64,000 nt of DNA from JBAZLV01 sp964586075 (lineage in GTDB: Bacteria; Nitrospirota; UBA9217): NCBI GenBank assembly GCA_964586075.1, contig CAZPGZ010000004.1, forward strand, positions 1 through 64,000, read 5' to 3'. This document shows, piece after piece, positions 1 through 9,118 of the stretch. The stretch's first letter is position 1; the number at the start of each line of letters is the position of its first letter. The position numbers and the translations under genes are program-made. The notes under the pieces were generated by a model. That model was not told the origin of the DNA, did no database searches, and saw only the letters and a list, made by a program, of their open reading frames with translations.

Positions 1-106
1 AAAGATCAGTCAGAATCTCTAATTGCAAGTGTCACTATACTTGGGGGTAGCTCCGCCGCACTCCGAAATTATTAGGATAGCGGCCCGACCATCCGGCGTA
101 TTGTCC

Positions 107-131
107 TCCGGAAACACAAAATATTTCCGGA
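107..131. other. Perfect 8-bp hairpin
   Basis: An inverted repeat TCCGGAAA / TTTCCGGA encloses a 9-base AT-rich loop. There is no adjacent T-tract on the plus strand, so it is not a clear intrinsic terminator. It lies upstream of the cupin promoter and could be the end of whatever precedes the window or an operator. Bases 1-168 hold no gene I can support. Confidence 0.4.
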
Positions 132-168
132 CCCTGAATACTGCGAAAAAGTTTGCTGTGGAGAGTGT

Positions 169-197
169 TTGACATTATTATAGCAAGTTTTTAGAAT
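169..197 (+). promoter_or_regulatory. Sigma-70-type promoter for cupin gene
   Basis: TTGACA, a 17-base spacer and TAGAAT. The -35 is perfect and the -10 matches five of six positions. The predicted start of transcription lies about 100 bases upstream of the cupin ATG. Confidence 0.6.
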
Positions 198-304
198 TGC
201 GGAGATTTCTGCTTCGACCAGTGTCTTTGCAAATCGCTTCCGGATTGTTATTTCACCATTATTTCTATATAATCATGATGCCAGCTGAATTCTCGGAGGC
301 TATA

Positions 305-628
305 ATGTTCAAAAAAAATGATGGTAGCGGATATAAAACACCTCTTGAAAAAATAATCTTTAAGACTCTCGCCTATGGCGAAAAAACACTTCTTGCCGAA
401 TTCAAACTCGAAAAAGGGGCGGTTCTGCCGAGGCATAGCCATCCTCATGAACAGACAGGATATCTCGTATCCGGAGGAATCAGTCTGACGATTGGTGATG
501 AAACATATGAGGTTGCGGCGGGAGACAGTTGGAGCATTCACAGTGATGTACCCCACAACGCGGTGGCCCATGAGAACTCCACTGCGATCGAGGTGTTTTC
601 CCCGGTACGGCAAGACTACATACCCTAG
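305..628 (+). CDS. Small cupin-domain protein
   Basis: A 107-residue single-domain cupin. Motif 1 is present with metal-ligand candidates His44, His46 and Gln50, followed by the conserved glycine. Motif 2 contains His84 in the PHNAVA segment. Single-domain cupins of this size bind a divalent metal and act as small-molecule isomerases, dioxygenases or sensors; the sequence does not show which. The ATG is chosen over an upstream TTG in frame because GGAGG lies about six bases before it, and because the extra upstream residues do not look like part of the domain. It is monocistronic as far as can be seen, with its own promoter. Confidence 0.85.
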   Translation: MFKKNDGSGYKTPLEKIIFKTLAYGEKTLLAEFKLEKGAVLPRHSHPHEQTGYLVSGGISLTIGDETYEVAAGDSWSIHSDVPHNAVAHENSTAIEVFSPVRQDYIP

Positions 629-718
629 ATCGGCCATTTTACCTTGTTTCCAAAGTGTTTGTCAGGGATTAGTGGTCGAGAACAGCCTATATTGTCCGGC
701 TAGAAGAGAGGTCCGTAT

Positions 719-2068
719 ATGAAAGCAGCAGTCAAAAAAGGATTTTCGCGTATACAGATGATGTTTGCAGATTTTTTCGGACTTGGCCGTGCGGTAACAA
801 TAACTACCATAGTGTTTGTTTGCTGTGTTGTATTTGGAGCAGTTTTCTGGTTTTTTTATTCTGCCCCTCCCCGTACCCTTACGATCACGAGCGGCCCGGA
901 CGGAAGTACGTTCCAAAGGAACGCCGTACGATATGCCAAAATACTTGCACGCAACGGAGTAAAATTGAACATCATTCCTTCAGAGGGATCGCAGGAGAAT
1001 CTGAAGAGATTGATTGATCCGAAGTTCAAGGTTGATATCGGGTTTGTCCAGGGAGGAGTTGCCAAGGGGGAAACTATCGACAAACTGGTGTCGCTCGGGA
1101 GCGTATTTTATGAACCGCTTATGATTTTTTACCGCAGTCCCAAGCCGATAGAGCTGCTGTCTCAGCTGAAGGGAAAACGGCTGGCCATCGGTCCCGAAGG
1201 CAGCGGGACGCGAACTTTGGCATTAGCACTGCTCGACCTGAACGGCATAAAACCCGGTGAAGGCACTGCAATGAATGAAGATGATTCAGACGATGCAGCA
1301 AAAGCCCTGCTCGCGGGCACGGTCGATGCCGTCTTCATGATGGGAGATTCCGCCTCGACCCAGGTCATGCGCACGCTCATGCGCACGCCGACGATCCATT
1401 TATTTAGTTTTATTCAGGCGGACGGCTACGTTCGTCGTATCAACTATCTCAGCAAGCTGGAGCTTCCAAAAGGGTCCATCGATTTTGGAAAAAATATTCC
1501 CAGCCAGGATGTTTATTTGATCGGCCCCACAGCGGAGATTATAGCTCGGAATGACCTGCATCCTGCCTTGTCGGATTTGCTGCTCGAGGCCGCCCGTGAG
1601 ATCCATGGCAGCGCCACCCTGCTCAGGCGTCAGGGGGAATTCCCGGCCCCGCTTGAACACGAATACCGAATAAGCGAGGACGCAAGCAGGTTCTACAAAT
1701 CGGGGAAAACCCTGCTTTACCGCTATCTTCCTTTTCAATTGGCAAGTTTGGTCAACCGGTTTCTTCTGGTGTTCGTACCGCTGGTAGTCCTGCTGATTCC
1801 GGGGTTGAAAATCATTCCGGCAGTCTATCGGTGGAGAATCAACCTCGGTATTTATCGGTGGTATCGCGCATTGCTTGCCCTGGAGAAGGATTTGTTATCG
1901 AATCTGGATCTTGAAAAACGGAAAGAGCTGTTTGCGCGGCTTGATAGCATTGAGCAGGCTGTGAATGCCATGAAGGTGCCGGTATCTTTCGCCGAGCAGT
2001 TCTACGTCCTGCGGGGTCATATAGACTTTGTCAGAAGCCGTCTCACGGCAAAAGCAGAGACCGGTTGA
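719..2068 (+). CDS. TAXI-family solute-binding protein with membrane anchors
   Basis: 449 residues. A transmembrane helix at about 24-47 is followed by a periplasmic binding domain of the TAXI/NMT1-like type (start SGPDGSTF, then GPEGSGTRTLALALL typical of the ligand-binding hinge). A second hydrophobic helix lies near 345-366, followed by a charged, probably cytoplasmic helical tail. TAXI proteins usually deliver substrates to fused DctQM membrane subunits of TRAP transporters, but no TRAP permease is adjacent. Proteins with this two-anchor layout may act as membrane-bound sensors or docked receptors; that is inference. GAGAGG precedes the ATG at suitable spacing. Confidence 0.8.
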   Translation: MKAAVKKGFSRIQMMFADFFGLGRAVTITTIVFVCCVVFGAVFWFFYSAPPRTLTITSGPDGSTFQRNAVRYAKILARNGVKLNIIPSEGSQENLKRLIDPKFKVDIGFVQGGVAKGETIDKLVSLGSVFYEPLMIFYRSPKPIELLSQLKGKRLAIGPEGSGTRTLALALLDLNGIKPGEGTAMNEDDSDDAAKALLAGTVDAVFMMGDSASTQVMRTLMRTPTIHLFSFIQADGYVRRINYLSKLELPKGSIDFGKNIPSQDVYLIGPTAEIIARNDLHPALSDLLLEAAREIHGSATLLRRQGEFPAPLEHEYRISEDASRFYKSGKTLLYRYLPFQLASLVNRFLLVFVPLVVLLIPGLKIIPAVYRWRINLGIYRWYRALLALEKDLLSNLDLEKRKELFARLDSIEQAVNAMKVPVSFAEQFYVLRGHIDFVRSRLTAKAETG

Positions 2069-2113
2069 TATGCTTTTCGCTCAATATCGCCGTATAGAAA
2101 ACAGGATGTGAAA

Positions 2114-2457
2114 ATGAAAAAGCTATTGTCTGTCGTGATTTTTCTTGTGGCAATGCAGGGAGCTGTTTTCGCTTCTCCGGACGGTTTTTCGGACGACAGG
2201 CCGCTCATGCTTGCAGAAGAAAGCACAGCTAAAGTCGAACTATATGTGACCGATTGGTGCCCGTACTGCCGGAGAGCGATCCATTTTTTTCAAACACGCG
2301 GAATTCCTGTCATTGTGTATGACATCGAAAAAGACAGAGACGCCGCCCGCAGAACGAACTAGACAGCCGTCGAGGTGTTCCGTTTGCAATCATCAATGGC
2401 AAGGGGATCCACGGTTTTTCCGAGCAGGCGTATCAGAGAGCGCTAAATGACAAGTGA
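2114..2457 (+). pseudogene. Exported glutaredoxin-like protein, frameshifted
   Basis: A signal peptide (residues 1-21, ending VFA-SP) leads to a thioredoxin-fold segment with a CPYC redox motif. The reading frame hits TAG at 2360-2362. Moving to the frame that starts with CTA at 2359 restores a convincing glutaredoxin C-terminus (LDSRRGVPFAIINGKGIHGF, then a helix) ending in TGA at 2455. The two halves fit together as one protein of about 114 residues, so a single base appears to be missing around 2351-2359. No slippery heptamer is visible, so a real mutation or an assembly error is more likely than programmed frameshifting. The ATG at 2114 is preferred to the GTG two codons earlier because AGGA lies seven bases upstream. 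Confidence 0.75.
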
Positions 2458-2499
2458 ATTTGCGCGTATTATCGATTGCGATAATAATAAACGCCTGTG

Positions 2500-3405
2500 T
2501 TATTCAAAATAGCGGAGGTCAGCCTTTTTTCGGCGGATAACGCTGTGATAGGTTTCATCGGGATGGCCGAGAGCAACGACCGAATATATGGTTTCATCCG
2601 CAGGGATTCCGAGTGATCGCTGAATGGCGGGATCATTTTTCATGGCTGCGACGGCAAATCCGATCAGGCAGGAACCCAGCCCCACGCTGTGCGCTGCCAG
2701 CAGGATGTTCTGCGAGGCCAGAAGAGCATCTTCTGTTGGGCAGCTTGCACCGGGTTTTGATCCCACGATAATGGCCGCTGTCGCACCATGAAAAAGCCTG
2801 TCCTTGCCTTCCTGTTCCCATTCCTCAAGTGCTTTTCTAACAGTCTCATAGTGGCCCCGGTAGTATGCTGCAAGTTCTGGCTTTCCAATAAGCTTGAGAA
2901 CTGTGCGAAGAACGGGGTTTGCCGCCTGGGCATTCAATGTTTTAAAATAATCACCGATGCTGTGTGCAAAGGCGACGACGCCCTTTCTGTTCGGTACTAT
3001 GGTGAATGTCCATTTCTGGCTGTTGGTGCCTGAGGGCGCGGTGACGCCGATTTTGACAAGATCCTCGAGAGCCGCCCTGTCCACCGGCCGATCCGTGTAG
3101 TTACGGCAGGATCGCCGTGATGCCATAAGCCGCTGCAAATCAGCAGTGCCGGGCTTTCCGAACGGAAGCCAATGGCTGTCAGCGGTGAACGTCTGATAGG
3201 TCCCCATTTCATCGCTGAGGGAGGGGATGCGTATGGCATGATGAGGACAGACAGCCTCACAATGGCCGCATCCAAAAGAATCATTTTCGTTTCTTGCAGC
3301 CTTTCCATTCACCAGTGAAAGCGCCTGCCTCGGACAGACTTTGATGCAAAGCCCGCACCCGGTGCAGTGATCTGGATCAATATCTACCTGCTGTTCTTTT
3401 TTCAT
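2500..3405 (-). CDS. Ferredoxin-nitroreductase fusion protein
   Basis: 301 residues. The N-terminus carries two 4Fe-4S motifs (CTGCGLCIKVCP at about 15-26 and CGHCEAVCP at about 45-53). The rest is a nitroreductase domain that binds FMN (ASRRSCRNY motif, then APSGTNSQ) and ends with LGHPDETY. This family couples a ferredoxin module to a flavin reductase; physiological substrates are mostly unknown. The start is the ATG of MKKEQQ rather than a TTG six codons upstream, because the ferredoxin region begins soon after it. It is convergent with the glutaredoxin gene and lies 32 bases downstream of the UPF0182 gene on the same strand, so the two may be cotranscribed. Confidence 0.88.
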   Translation of the reverse strand: MKKEQQVDIDPDHCTGCGLCIKVCPRQALSLVNGKAARNENDSFGCGHCEAVCPHHAIRIPSLSDEMGTYQTFTADSHWLPFGKPGTADLQRLMASRRSCRNYTDRPVDRAALEDLVKIGVTAPSGTNSQKWTFTIVPNRKGVVAFAHSIGDYFKTLNAQAANPVLRTVLKLIGKPELAAYYRGHYETVRKALEEWEQEGKDRLFHGATAAIIVGSKPGASCPTEDALLASQNILLAAHSVGLGSCLIGFAVAAMKNDPAIQRSLGIPADETIYSVVALGHPDETYHSVIRRKKADLRYFE

Positions 3406-3437
3406 GGTTCCACTACCCAACACGGCACAGGAAAGAG

Positions 3438-6131
3438 CTATTTAGCCATATCCCGGAGTGTTTCCTCCAGTTCCTTCAGATGCTTTCCATATCCTGCCCA
3501 ATCATCCCTGCGGAGTGATTCCTTCGCCTTGCGCAGCTGCTCCATGGCTCTGGCACCCAGTTCTCTGGGTTGCAGTGCGGCGGCAGGAGTTCCTTTTTCG
3601 ATCATCCGCAGACTCGGCAGCGACCCGCTGAACAGCCGTTGAACGGATGCTTCCAGGGTATCTTCCATCACAACGTCGTTGCCATACGCGACAATGACTC
3701 TGCGGAGTTCGGGCAGCCCTCCTTTGTCCGTGGCCACCAGGAACAACGGCTGAACATAGACGAGCGAGTCTTCAATGGGGATGATCAGGAGACTCCCCCG
3801 GATTACACCGGAGCCGCGCTGGCCCCAGAGGGTAAGCTGCTGCGAGATATATGCGTCCTGGTCGATGCGGGCGTCGATCTGGCGTGGTCCGAAAACCAAA
3901 CGGTCCCGGGGGAAGGTATACACGATGACTTTGCCGTAGTTATCACCATCGCATCGGGCCGCCATCCACGCAGCCAGGTTGTCCCGCTTTGCCGGAGTAA
4001 ACGGCAGCAGGAGAATGAATTCTTCCGACTTTCCTTTCGGGAGCTTCGTGATGAGATAATAGGGATCCATGGTTTTCTGGCGGTAGGCCGGAATCTCCCA
4101 AAGATCCTCCTTGTTATAAAAGACCGTCGGATCGGTCATATGGAAGGTTGAGAATATCCTTGCCTGGATGCTGAGCAGGGCACGAGGGTATCGTATGTGG
4201 CGCCTTACGTCAGGCGGCATGTCGCCAAGCGGACGGAACAGGGTCGGAAACACGGAAGAATAGGTTTTGACAAGGATGTCCTGAGGATCCACAACATAGT
4301 AAGCAACGCTGCCGTCATAAGCATTCACAACCACCTTGACGGAATTCCGGATATAATTAATTCCTCTTCTGATCGGTTTTGAATACGGAAGGTTGCCGCT
4401 CTGCGTATACGCGTCGATAATCCAGAACAGCCTGCCGTCGTCGCCCACGACCATGTATGGGTCGGGATCATAGGACAGGAATGGGGCAATTGCGGACACC
4501 CGATTCAGGATTGTGCGGTAGTAGAGTATTTTGCTTTCGTTCGTCACGTCGCTCGAAAGGACGATTTTGAAATTACCGAAATAAGCTGCATAGAGAAGCC
4601 GCATCAGGATTGACGACAGCCGCACGCCTCCGTGTCCCGCGTACTCGGTATAAACGCTCTCCGTGGCAGTAGGATAGTTAAACTCCTTCGTTTTCGTGTT
4701 TACGATCACATAGTCATTCGGACTTTCCCCATAATAGATTTCCGGACGCGTCACCTTCGGACCGGAACTCGTAACGGGAGGGATGTCCTTGACAAGGAAT
4801 TCAGGGAGGCCTTCCTTGGTGATGCCGCTTACCGGACCCATAGCAATCCCGAAACCATGTGTAAAGACGAGCCGTTCGTTGATCCAGGATTTGCCCGGCA
4901 GGTCCGCGTAGGACAGTTCCCTTGGCGACAGCATCACTTGAACATAGTTGCCGTTCACGGTGTAGCGGTCGTTGTCCACATCGTTAAAATGGTAATACGT
5001 GCGAATTTGCTGCAGCTGACTGTATGTTTTCAAAAGAGGTTCTTCGTCCCAAAGCCTGATGTTTTGAATTGTGGAGATGTTGCGACGGATGTCTGCTATG
5101 GTCAGCTGCTTGCTCGCAGTGAACGGATGCAATTCCATATTTTCCAAACCGTAGCCAAGGCGGGTAAAGCGGATATGATTGGCAAGAAACGGTTGCTCAA
5201 GTACGCTTTCGTTCGGTGAGACCTTGAAGTTCTGGACCAGCGTAGGATACAATTTCAGCCCGAGCACGTACGCGCCCGCAAGCACGACGATCGCCAGAAG
5301 CGGCACGGCAAGGGACCGGTGTGTGGCAAAAAAAGAAACAATTACGGCAGCGGCGACAGCGAGAGCGGCCAGGGCTGAAAGCGTCACGAGACGCGCGTGC
5401 ACGTCGGTGTAAGAAGCCCCGTACAGGACGCCGTGTTCGGTATTCATCAGGCCATACCGGTCGAGAGAGAAGGTTATTGCGAGGCTGAGCAGAAACAGCG
5501 ATACGAGGACGCCGAGGTGGCGCTTTACGAATGGATCAACGGAGAAAAATCGGCCCAGCAGCACGACTCCGCCCCGGACCACATAAATGGTAGCGGTAAG
5601 GGCGGTCGTGATTATGAGTATGCTGCGTGCCAGGGTGTTTATGGCGTCGAGAAAAGGATACTGAAACAGGAAAAAGGAGATGTCTTTCCCAAAAAGGGGA
5701 TCGGCAAGTCCTGCAGGGGCACTGTTGAGAAAGAGCAGTGTTTGCTCCCAGTATCGCGTGCCGACGGGAAATGCAAGCAGAAATGCAAGGAGCGCAACAA
5801 GGAACGACAAGCCTCCGATAAGCCGGTTGAGATCAAGTTGCTGCAATTGCGGCACGCTTTCCAGCAGCGGGCTCATGCCGCTGAGCGGGAATGCTCGCTT
5901 TCCGGCAATGAAAAGATTAATCAAAACCACAAGGAAGACAAACACGCCGAAGGCAAGCCCGCACAGCATCTTGGTGAGGAACGTCTTCGCAAAAACAGCC
6001 TGGTACCCTGTTTCCCCGAAAAACTGCCAGTCCGCCACAAACGAGAGGAATTCCCGCGCTCCGGCAACAAGGATGAGCACTCCGGCAATAGTAATAATGA
6101 TAGTCCAGTTTTTCGGCAGCTTTTTAGCCAT
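3438..6131 (-). CDS. UPF0182 family large membrane protein
   Basis: About 897 residues. The first third contains roughly seven hydrophobic helices; the rest is a large extracytoplasmic domain with the family pattern (PYLxNHIxFTRxGYGL-like segment, YYGESPNDYVIV, and VGGDDGRLFWIIDAYT-like region). The family is widespread in cyanobacteria, actinobacteria and deltaproteobacteria and has no established function. AGGAGG precedes a GTG-ATG pair; spacing favours the ATG. Three long open frames lie antisense within it, which I treat as shadows. Confidence 0.92.
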   Translation of the reverse strand: MAKKLPKNWTIIITIAGVLILVAGAREFLSFVADWQFFGETGYQAVFAKTFLTKMLCGLAFGVFVFLVVLINLFIAGKRAFPLSGMSPLLESVPQLQQLDLNRLIGGLSFLVALLAFLLAFPVGTRYWEQTLLFLNSAPAGLADPLFGKDISFFLFQYPFLDAINTLARSILIITTALTATIYVVRGGVVLLGRFFSVDPFVKRHLGVLVSLFLLSLAITFSLDRYGLMNTEHGVLYGASYTDVHARLVTLSALAALAVAAAVIVSFFATHRSLAVPLLAIVVLAGAYVLGLKLYPTLVQNFKVSPNESVLEQPFLANHIRFTRLGYGLENMELHPFTASKQLTIADIRRNISTIQNIRLWDEEPLLKTYSQLQQIRTYYHFNDVDNDRYTVNGNYVQVMLSPRELSYADLPGKSWINERLVFTHGFGIAMGPVSGITKEGLPEFLVKDIPPVTSSGPKVTRPEIYYGESPNDYVIVNTKTKEFNYPTATESVYTEYAGHGGVRLSSILMRLLYAAYFGNFKIVLSSDVTNESKILYYRTILNRVSAIAPFLSYDPDPYMVVGDDGRLFWIIDAYTQSGNLPYSKPIRRGINYIRNSVKVVVNAYDGSVAYYVVDPQDILVKTYSSVFPTLFRPLGDMPPDVRRHIRYPRALLSIQARIFSTFHMTDPTVFYNKEDLWEIPAYRQKTMDPYYLITKLPKGKSEEFILLLPFTPAKRDNLAAWMAARCDGDNYGKVIVYTFPRDRLVFGPRQIDARIDQDAYISQQLTLWGQRGSGVIRGSLLIIPIEDSLVYVQPLFLVATDKGGLPELRRVIVAYGNDVVMEDTLEASVQRLFSGSLPSLRMIEKGTPAAALQPRELGARAMEQLRKAKESLRRDDWAGYGKHLKELEETLRDMAK

Positions 6132-6281
6132 CACATCCTCCTGTGCGGCAGGTCATCATTGCAGGGCATCCGGTCTTGAAACATCAGCAGTGAATCAGCA
6201 TGCTTCTGTTTCAGAATACTACAGACGCCAAAACTGCAACGACGAACGCAGGGTGCTTTAGGAAAATTATTTTATAAGAAA

Positions 6282-6983
6282 TCAGCCGTTGTTTTTCACT
6301 GCTTTATTCTGATAGGCAAATACGCTTTTAAATACTTCGTCAACGTTTATCAGTTCGCCGATCGTGGCGCCTGCCTTGATTTTTTCCTGGATAATGTGCT
6401 CAGTATCCAGGAGGTGTTTCGCTTTTTCCAGGACCGCTTCAGATTCCTGTTTCGGGACCACAACTACTCCATTTGCGTCAACAACGATTATATCTCCCGG
6501 GTTCACTGCCGCGCCGGCACATTGTATTAAAACGTTCACCTGGCCATATCCTGAAATGGATCCAACGTTGGGAACAATGCCTTTACAGACAACGGGAAAT
6601 TTGAGCTTTCTGATTTCCTCCACGTCGCGGCAGGCGCCGTCGATTATTGCCGCAATTGCTCCTCTGTTGATTGCTGACATCGTCATGTTCTCACCCCAGA
6701 AAGCGGTGTTCACCGAACCGTGAGAGTCGATGACCACGATATCGCCCGGCTCGCAGAGGTCGATGGCCTTGAATGCAGCGGCCAAATCCGACGCCAGTGT
6801 TTTTACGGTGATCGCGGTGCCTACCAGCCGGATGCCTTCAAAGAGCGGTTTCATATCGGATGTCATGGTGTTGAACCTGCCCATGCAGTCAGAGATAGAG
6901 CATGTTATTGAGTCGTACGCGAGCAATTTCTTAAAACCATCGACAATCGATTTTGCTGGGCGGTCTATTTTTTGAACGATCAT
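6282..6983 (-). CDS. RraA-like / HMG-CHA aldolase family protein
   Basis: 233 residues with the RraA fold signature: a glycine-rich segment around GENMTMSAINRGA, then DGACRDVEEI that supplies the Arg-Asp pair used for substrate and metal binding in class II HMG/CHA aldolases, and VVDANGVVVVP near the C-terminus. Family members include 4-hydroxy-4-methyl-2-oxoglutarate aldolase, oxaloacetate decarboxylases and the RNase E inhibitor RraA. The Arg-Asp pair argues for an enzyme. There is no aromatic-catabolism gene nearby, so the substrate is open. GGAG lies just upstream of the ATG. Confidence 0.85.
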   Translation of the reverse strand: MIVQKIDRPAKSIVDGFKKLLAYDSITCSISDCMGRFNTMTSDMKPLFEGIRLVGTAITVKTLASDLAAAFKAIDLCEPGDIVVIDSHGSVNTAFWGENMTMSAINRGAIAAIIDGACRDVEEIRKLKFPVVCKGIVPNVGSISGYGQVNVLIQCAGAAVNPGDIIVVDANGVVVVPKQESEAVLEKAKHLLDTEHIIQEKIKAGATIGELINVDEVFKSVFAYQNKAVKNNG

Positions 6984-7067
6984 ACTGTTTTCTCCAATTC
7001 TTTTTATGTGGTCCTGATGTCTAAAAAATTTGTACAGGTATAAATATTTATTTGGACATGCGAGGCA

Positions 7068-7364
7068 TTATTCAGGTTTTTGAAATTTCTGTTTCGCCTC
7101 GTTTATCGCTTTTTTCAGGTCCGACCAGGCAGTTTCCGCGCCTGCCTTCATGATGTCCCATGCTTCGCTGCTTGTTTCCTTCAATTCCTGCAGCTTGTGC
7201 ACGGCTGCATCCCGCTGTTCCTTGAGTTCCTTGATCTGTTCGCTATACTTGGTTTTAACGTCTTCTTTTGCAGTATGGGCCTTGACTTCCAACTCATCGA
7301 TTTTAGCAGACCATTCTTTAAGCTGGGCAGCCAGTTTGTCGATGTATTCTTCTCTGTTTTTCAT
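7068..7364 (-). CDS. Small coiled-coil stress-type protein
   Basis: 98 residues, almost entirely charged heptad-like helix (YIDKLAAQLKEWSAKIDELE onward), with a short Trp-containing segment EAWDIMKAGAETAWSDLKKA near the end. It resembles the soluble coiled-coil proteins annotated as sll1863-type stress proteins. No signal peptide or catalytic motif is visible. The ATG is chosen over an upstream in-frame GTG because AAGGAGG lies six bases before it. It has its own promoter on the minus strand. Confidence 0.75.
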   Translation of the reverse strand: MKNREEYIDKLAAQLKEWSAKIDELEVKAHTAKEDVKTKYSEQIKELKEQRDAAVHKLQELKETSSEAWDIMKAGAETAWSDLKKAINEAKQKFQKPE

Positions 7365-7429
7365 GATCACCCTCCTTGTTTGCGGTGTCTTCTATGCGGA
7401 ACGTACGGATGGAAAACATAATTTTTGAA

Positions 7430-7457
7430 AGTATAACATTTTAGGGGGGCATGTCAA
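7430..7457 (-). promoter_or_regulatory. Sigma-70-type promoter for coiled-coil gene
   Basis: Read on the minus strand: TTGACA, 16-base spacer, TATACT. It sits about 65 bases upstream of the coiled-coil ATG. Confidence 0.6.
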
Positions 7458-7587
7458 GGAGGCCTGTGCGGACTTCATGATCTTGTTTCAAGCACCCCAT
7501 TTGTGATATAGTATCTCATCTAGAGTGAACGGATTGGTTGTTTTCCCGTCTTATAAACACTAAACCTTCCTAGCTGGAGGTTGCATC

Positions 7588-7923
7588 ATGCTTCATACAA
7601 TGACGACAACCGCATTTACCCTGGACGGCTACCGCATTATAAAGAATCTGGGGCTGGTCAGGGGCATTACGGTCCGGTCACGATCAATTTTCGGCACCAT
7701 CGGGGCTTCACTACAGACATTAATCGGCGGCAATATTTCTTTATTCACGAACTTGTGCGAAAAAACCAGGGAAGACGCGTTCGCCATGATGGTCAAACAT
7801 GCCCAGGAATTGGGAGCAAATGCTGTAATCGGCATACGGTACGATGCAACTGAGGTGATGCAGGGTGTCTCGGAAGTACTGTGCTACGGAACCGCTGTGG
7901 TTGTGGAGCAAATAAAAGACTAA
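7588..7923 (+). CDS. YbjQ/UPF0145 family protein
   Basis: 111 residues. The family pattern is clear: an N-terminal strand ending in a Gly-Leu-Val-Arg-Gly segment, a helix with AFAMMVKHAQELGANAVIGIRYDATE, and a C-terminal strand YGTAVVVE. YbjQ proteins form pentameric rings and are annotated as putative heavy-metal-binding; no function is proven. GGAGG lies nine bases upstream of the ATG. Confidence 0.9.
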   Translation: MLHTMTTTAFTLDGYRIIKNLGLVRGITVRSRSIFGTIGASLQTLIGGNISLFTNLCEKTREDAFAMMVKHAQELGANAVIGIRYDATEVMQGVSEVLCYGTAVVVEQIKD

Positions 7924-8030
7924 ACGCTGCACAAAAAATCCATCTGATCGTTTCCTTCGCGGGTGTTTTGAGGATCTTGCCGCAGTCTTTTGACGATGGC
8001 TATGATGACGCATACGAGGTGCATCATACT

Positions 8031-8705
8031 ATGACAAAAATATTGATTGCAGAAGGTCTGGCAAATTTATTTCCAGAGAGAAACGCATTTCGGGACCGTT
8101 CGGATATTCAAGTGTTCACCGCGGCTACGAACGATGATGTATTGAGCATTCATCGGGCCGAAAAAACCGACCTTATTATTACCCAACTCGAGCAGCCCGG
8201 ACAGCTGTCGGCCGAGGAGCTTTTTCATGCCATCCGGAACAACGACGACCTGCGCGATGTTTCCACGATTCTCATCTGCAGGGACACGCTTGCCCACCGG
8301 GAGCGATGTAAGCGATGCTGCCCAAATGCGGTCTTTACCATGCCGGTCGATACAGCACTTCTGGAGTTGAAAGTGCAGCAATTTTTGAATGTCGCTCCAA
8401 GAAAATCGTATCGCGCCGTTCTTGCCGTGGCGATAGAAGGCAGATTCAAAAATAGGCCACAGCCGTTCTGGACTGAAAATATCAGCACGAGCGGAATGCT
8501 GATACGGACACGAGAACCTCTTTCAAAAGGTGCGGGGACCTTTTTCTCTTTTTTCCTGCCGAATGGAACGCATGTCAGCGGATACGGTGAAATCATGAGA
8601 GTCGTCCAGCCCGAAAGCGAGCCTGATAGCTTTCTGTACGGAATAAAGTTTACGGACATCGAGCCGGGAACAAAAACTGAGATTGAAGCAGTGGTTAACG
8701 GATAG
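8031..8705 (+). CDS. Degenerate receiver-PilZ protein
   Basis: 224 residues. Residues 1-120 look like a response-regulator receiver fold, but the phospho-acceptor position aligns with Gln52 (TQLEQPG instead of LDLxxPG), so it is probably not phosphorylated. Residues 124-224 are a PilZ domain with both c-di-GMP motifs: RKSYR at 124-128 (RxxxR) and NISTSG at 150-155 (D/NxSxxG). It is therefore likely a c-di-GMP effector. The start at MTKILIAE is chosen because a receiver fold begins there; a longer frame upstream overlaps the YbjQ gene in another frame. Confidence 0.8.
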   Translation: MTKILIAEGLANLFPERNAFRDRSDIQVFTAATNDDVLSIHRAEKTDLIITQLEQPGQLSAEELFHAIRNNDDLRDVSTILICRDTLAHRERCKRCCPNAVFTMPVDTALLELKVQQFLNVAPRKSYRAVLAVAIEGRFKNRPQPFWTENISTSGMLIRTREPLSKGAGTFFSFFLPNGTHVSGYGEIMRVVQPESEPDSFLYGIKFTDIEPGTKTEIEAVVNG

Positions 8706-9118
8706 TACGGTTTTTTTATTTAACTATTTGTTTTGTATGTATTTTTTGCCTTTCTTGCTGTTCATATCTGAGTTCCAGAAAGTGGTTTGCAGCCTGAATA
8801 TTGAATTATCTGCTTGACAATACAGATTAATTTCCTATAGTATCAGGAACCATCAGTAAATGCAGTGCTTTTCATTTGACACGACAGGCCTTTAGGTTTT
8901 CCAATATCTGGCATCAGATTTTGTGCTTTACCGAAGTGCACCGTGTATCTTTTCAACACGCGTCTAACAATCTGCAATTTAACTTAATACTATAAAGATT
9001 ATGCTGCCTGGCAATATGTTTTTGCCGTGCGGTGTCAGCGCGACTGTGCCGTAGCTGGACAACTCTTCCGTGCGCGCCATCCATGGGATAACTTTAACGG
9101 TGAAGTTGGAGGGCAATA
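8706..9118. other. 413-base intergenic region with promoter and long leader
   Basis: No open frame is supported here. It contains a promoter near 8814-8841 and then about 270 bases of apparent leader before the HTH gene. Short hairpins occur in it, such as GGCAA / TTGCC near 9010-9030 and AACTT / AAGTT immediately before the ribosome binding site. I do not recognise a known riboswitch. Confidence 0.5.
8814..8841 (+). promoter_or_regulatory. Sigma-70-type promoter
   Basis: TTGACA, 16-base spacer, TATAGT (or TAGTAT with an 18-base spacer). It reads toward the HTH gene and leaves an unusually long leader. Confidence 0.55.

Noticed and set aside
2351..2362. Programmed frameshift in the glutaredoxin-like gene
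   Set aside because: No slippery sequence, internal Shine-Dalgarno or downstream pseudoknot is evident; a mutation or sequencing error is simpler.
3570..6179. Three long plus-strand open frames (193, 195 and 260 codons) opposite the UPF0182 gene
   Set aside because: They lie wholly antisense to a well-conserved 898-residue protein, lack ribosome binding sites and read as low-complexity mirror sequence.
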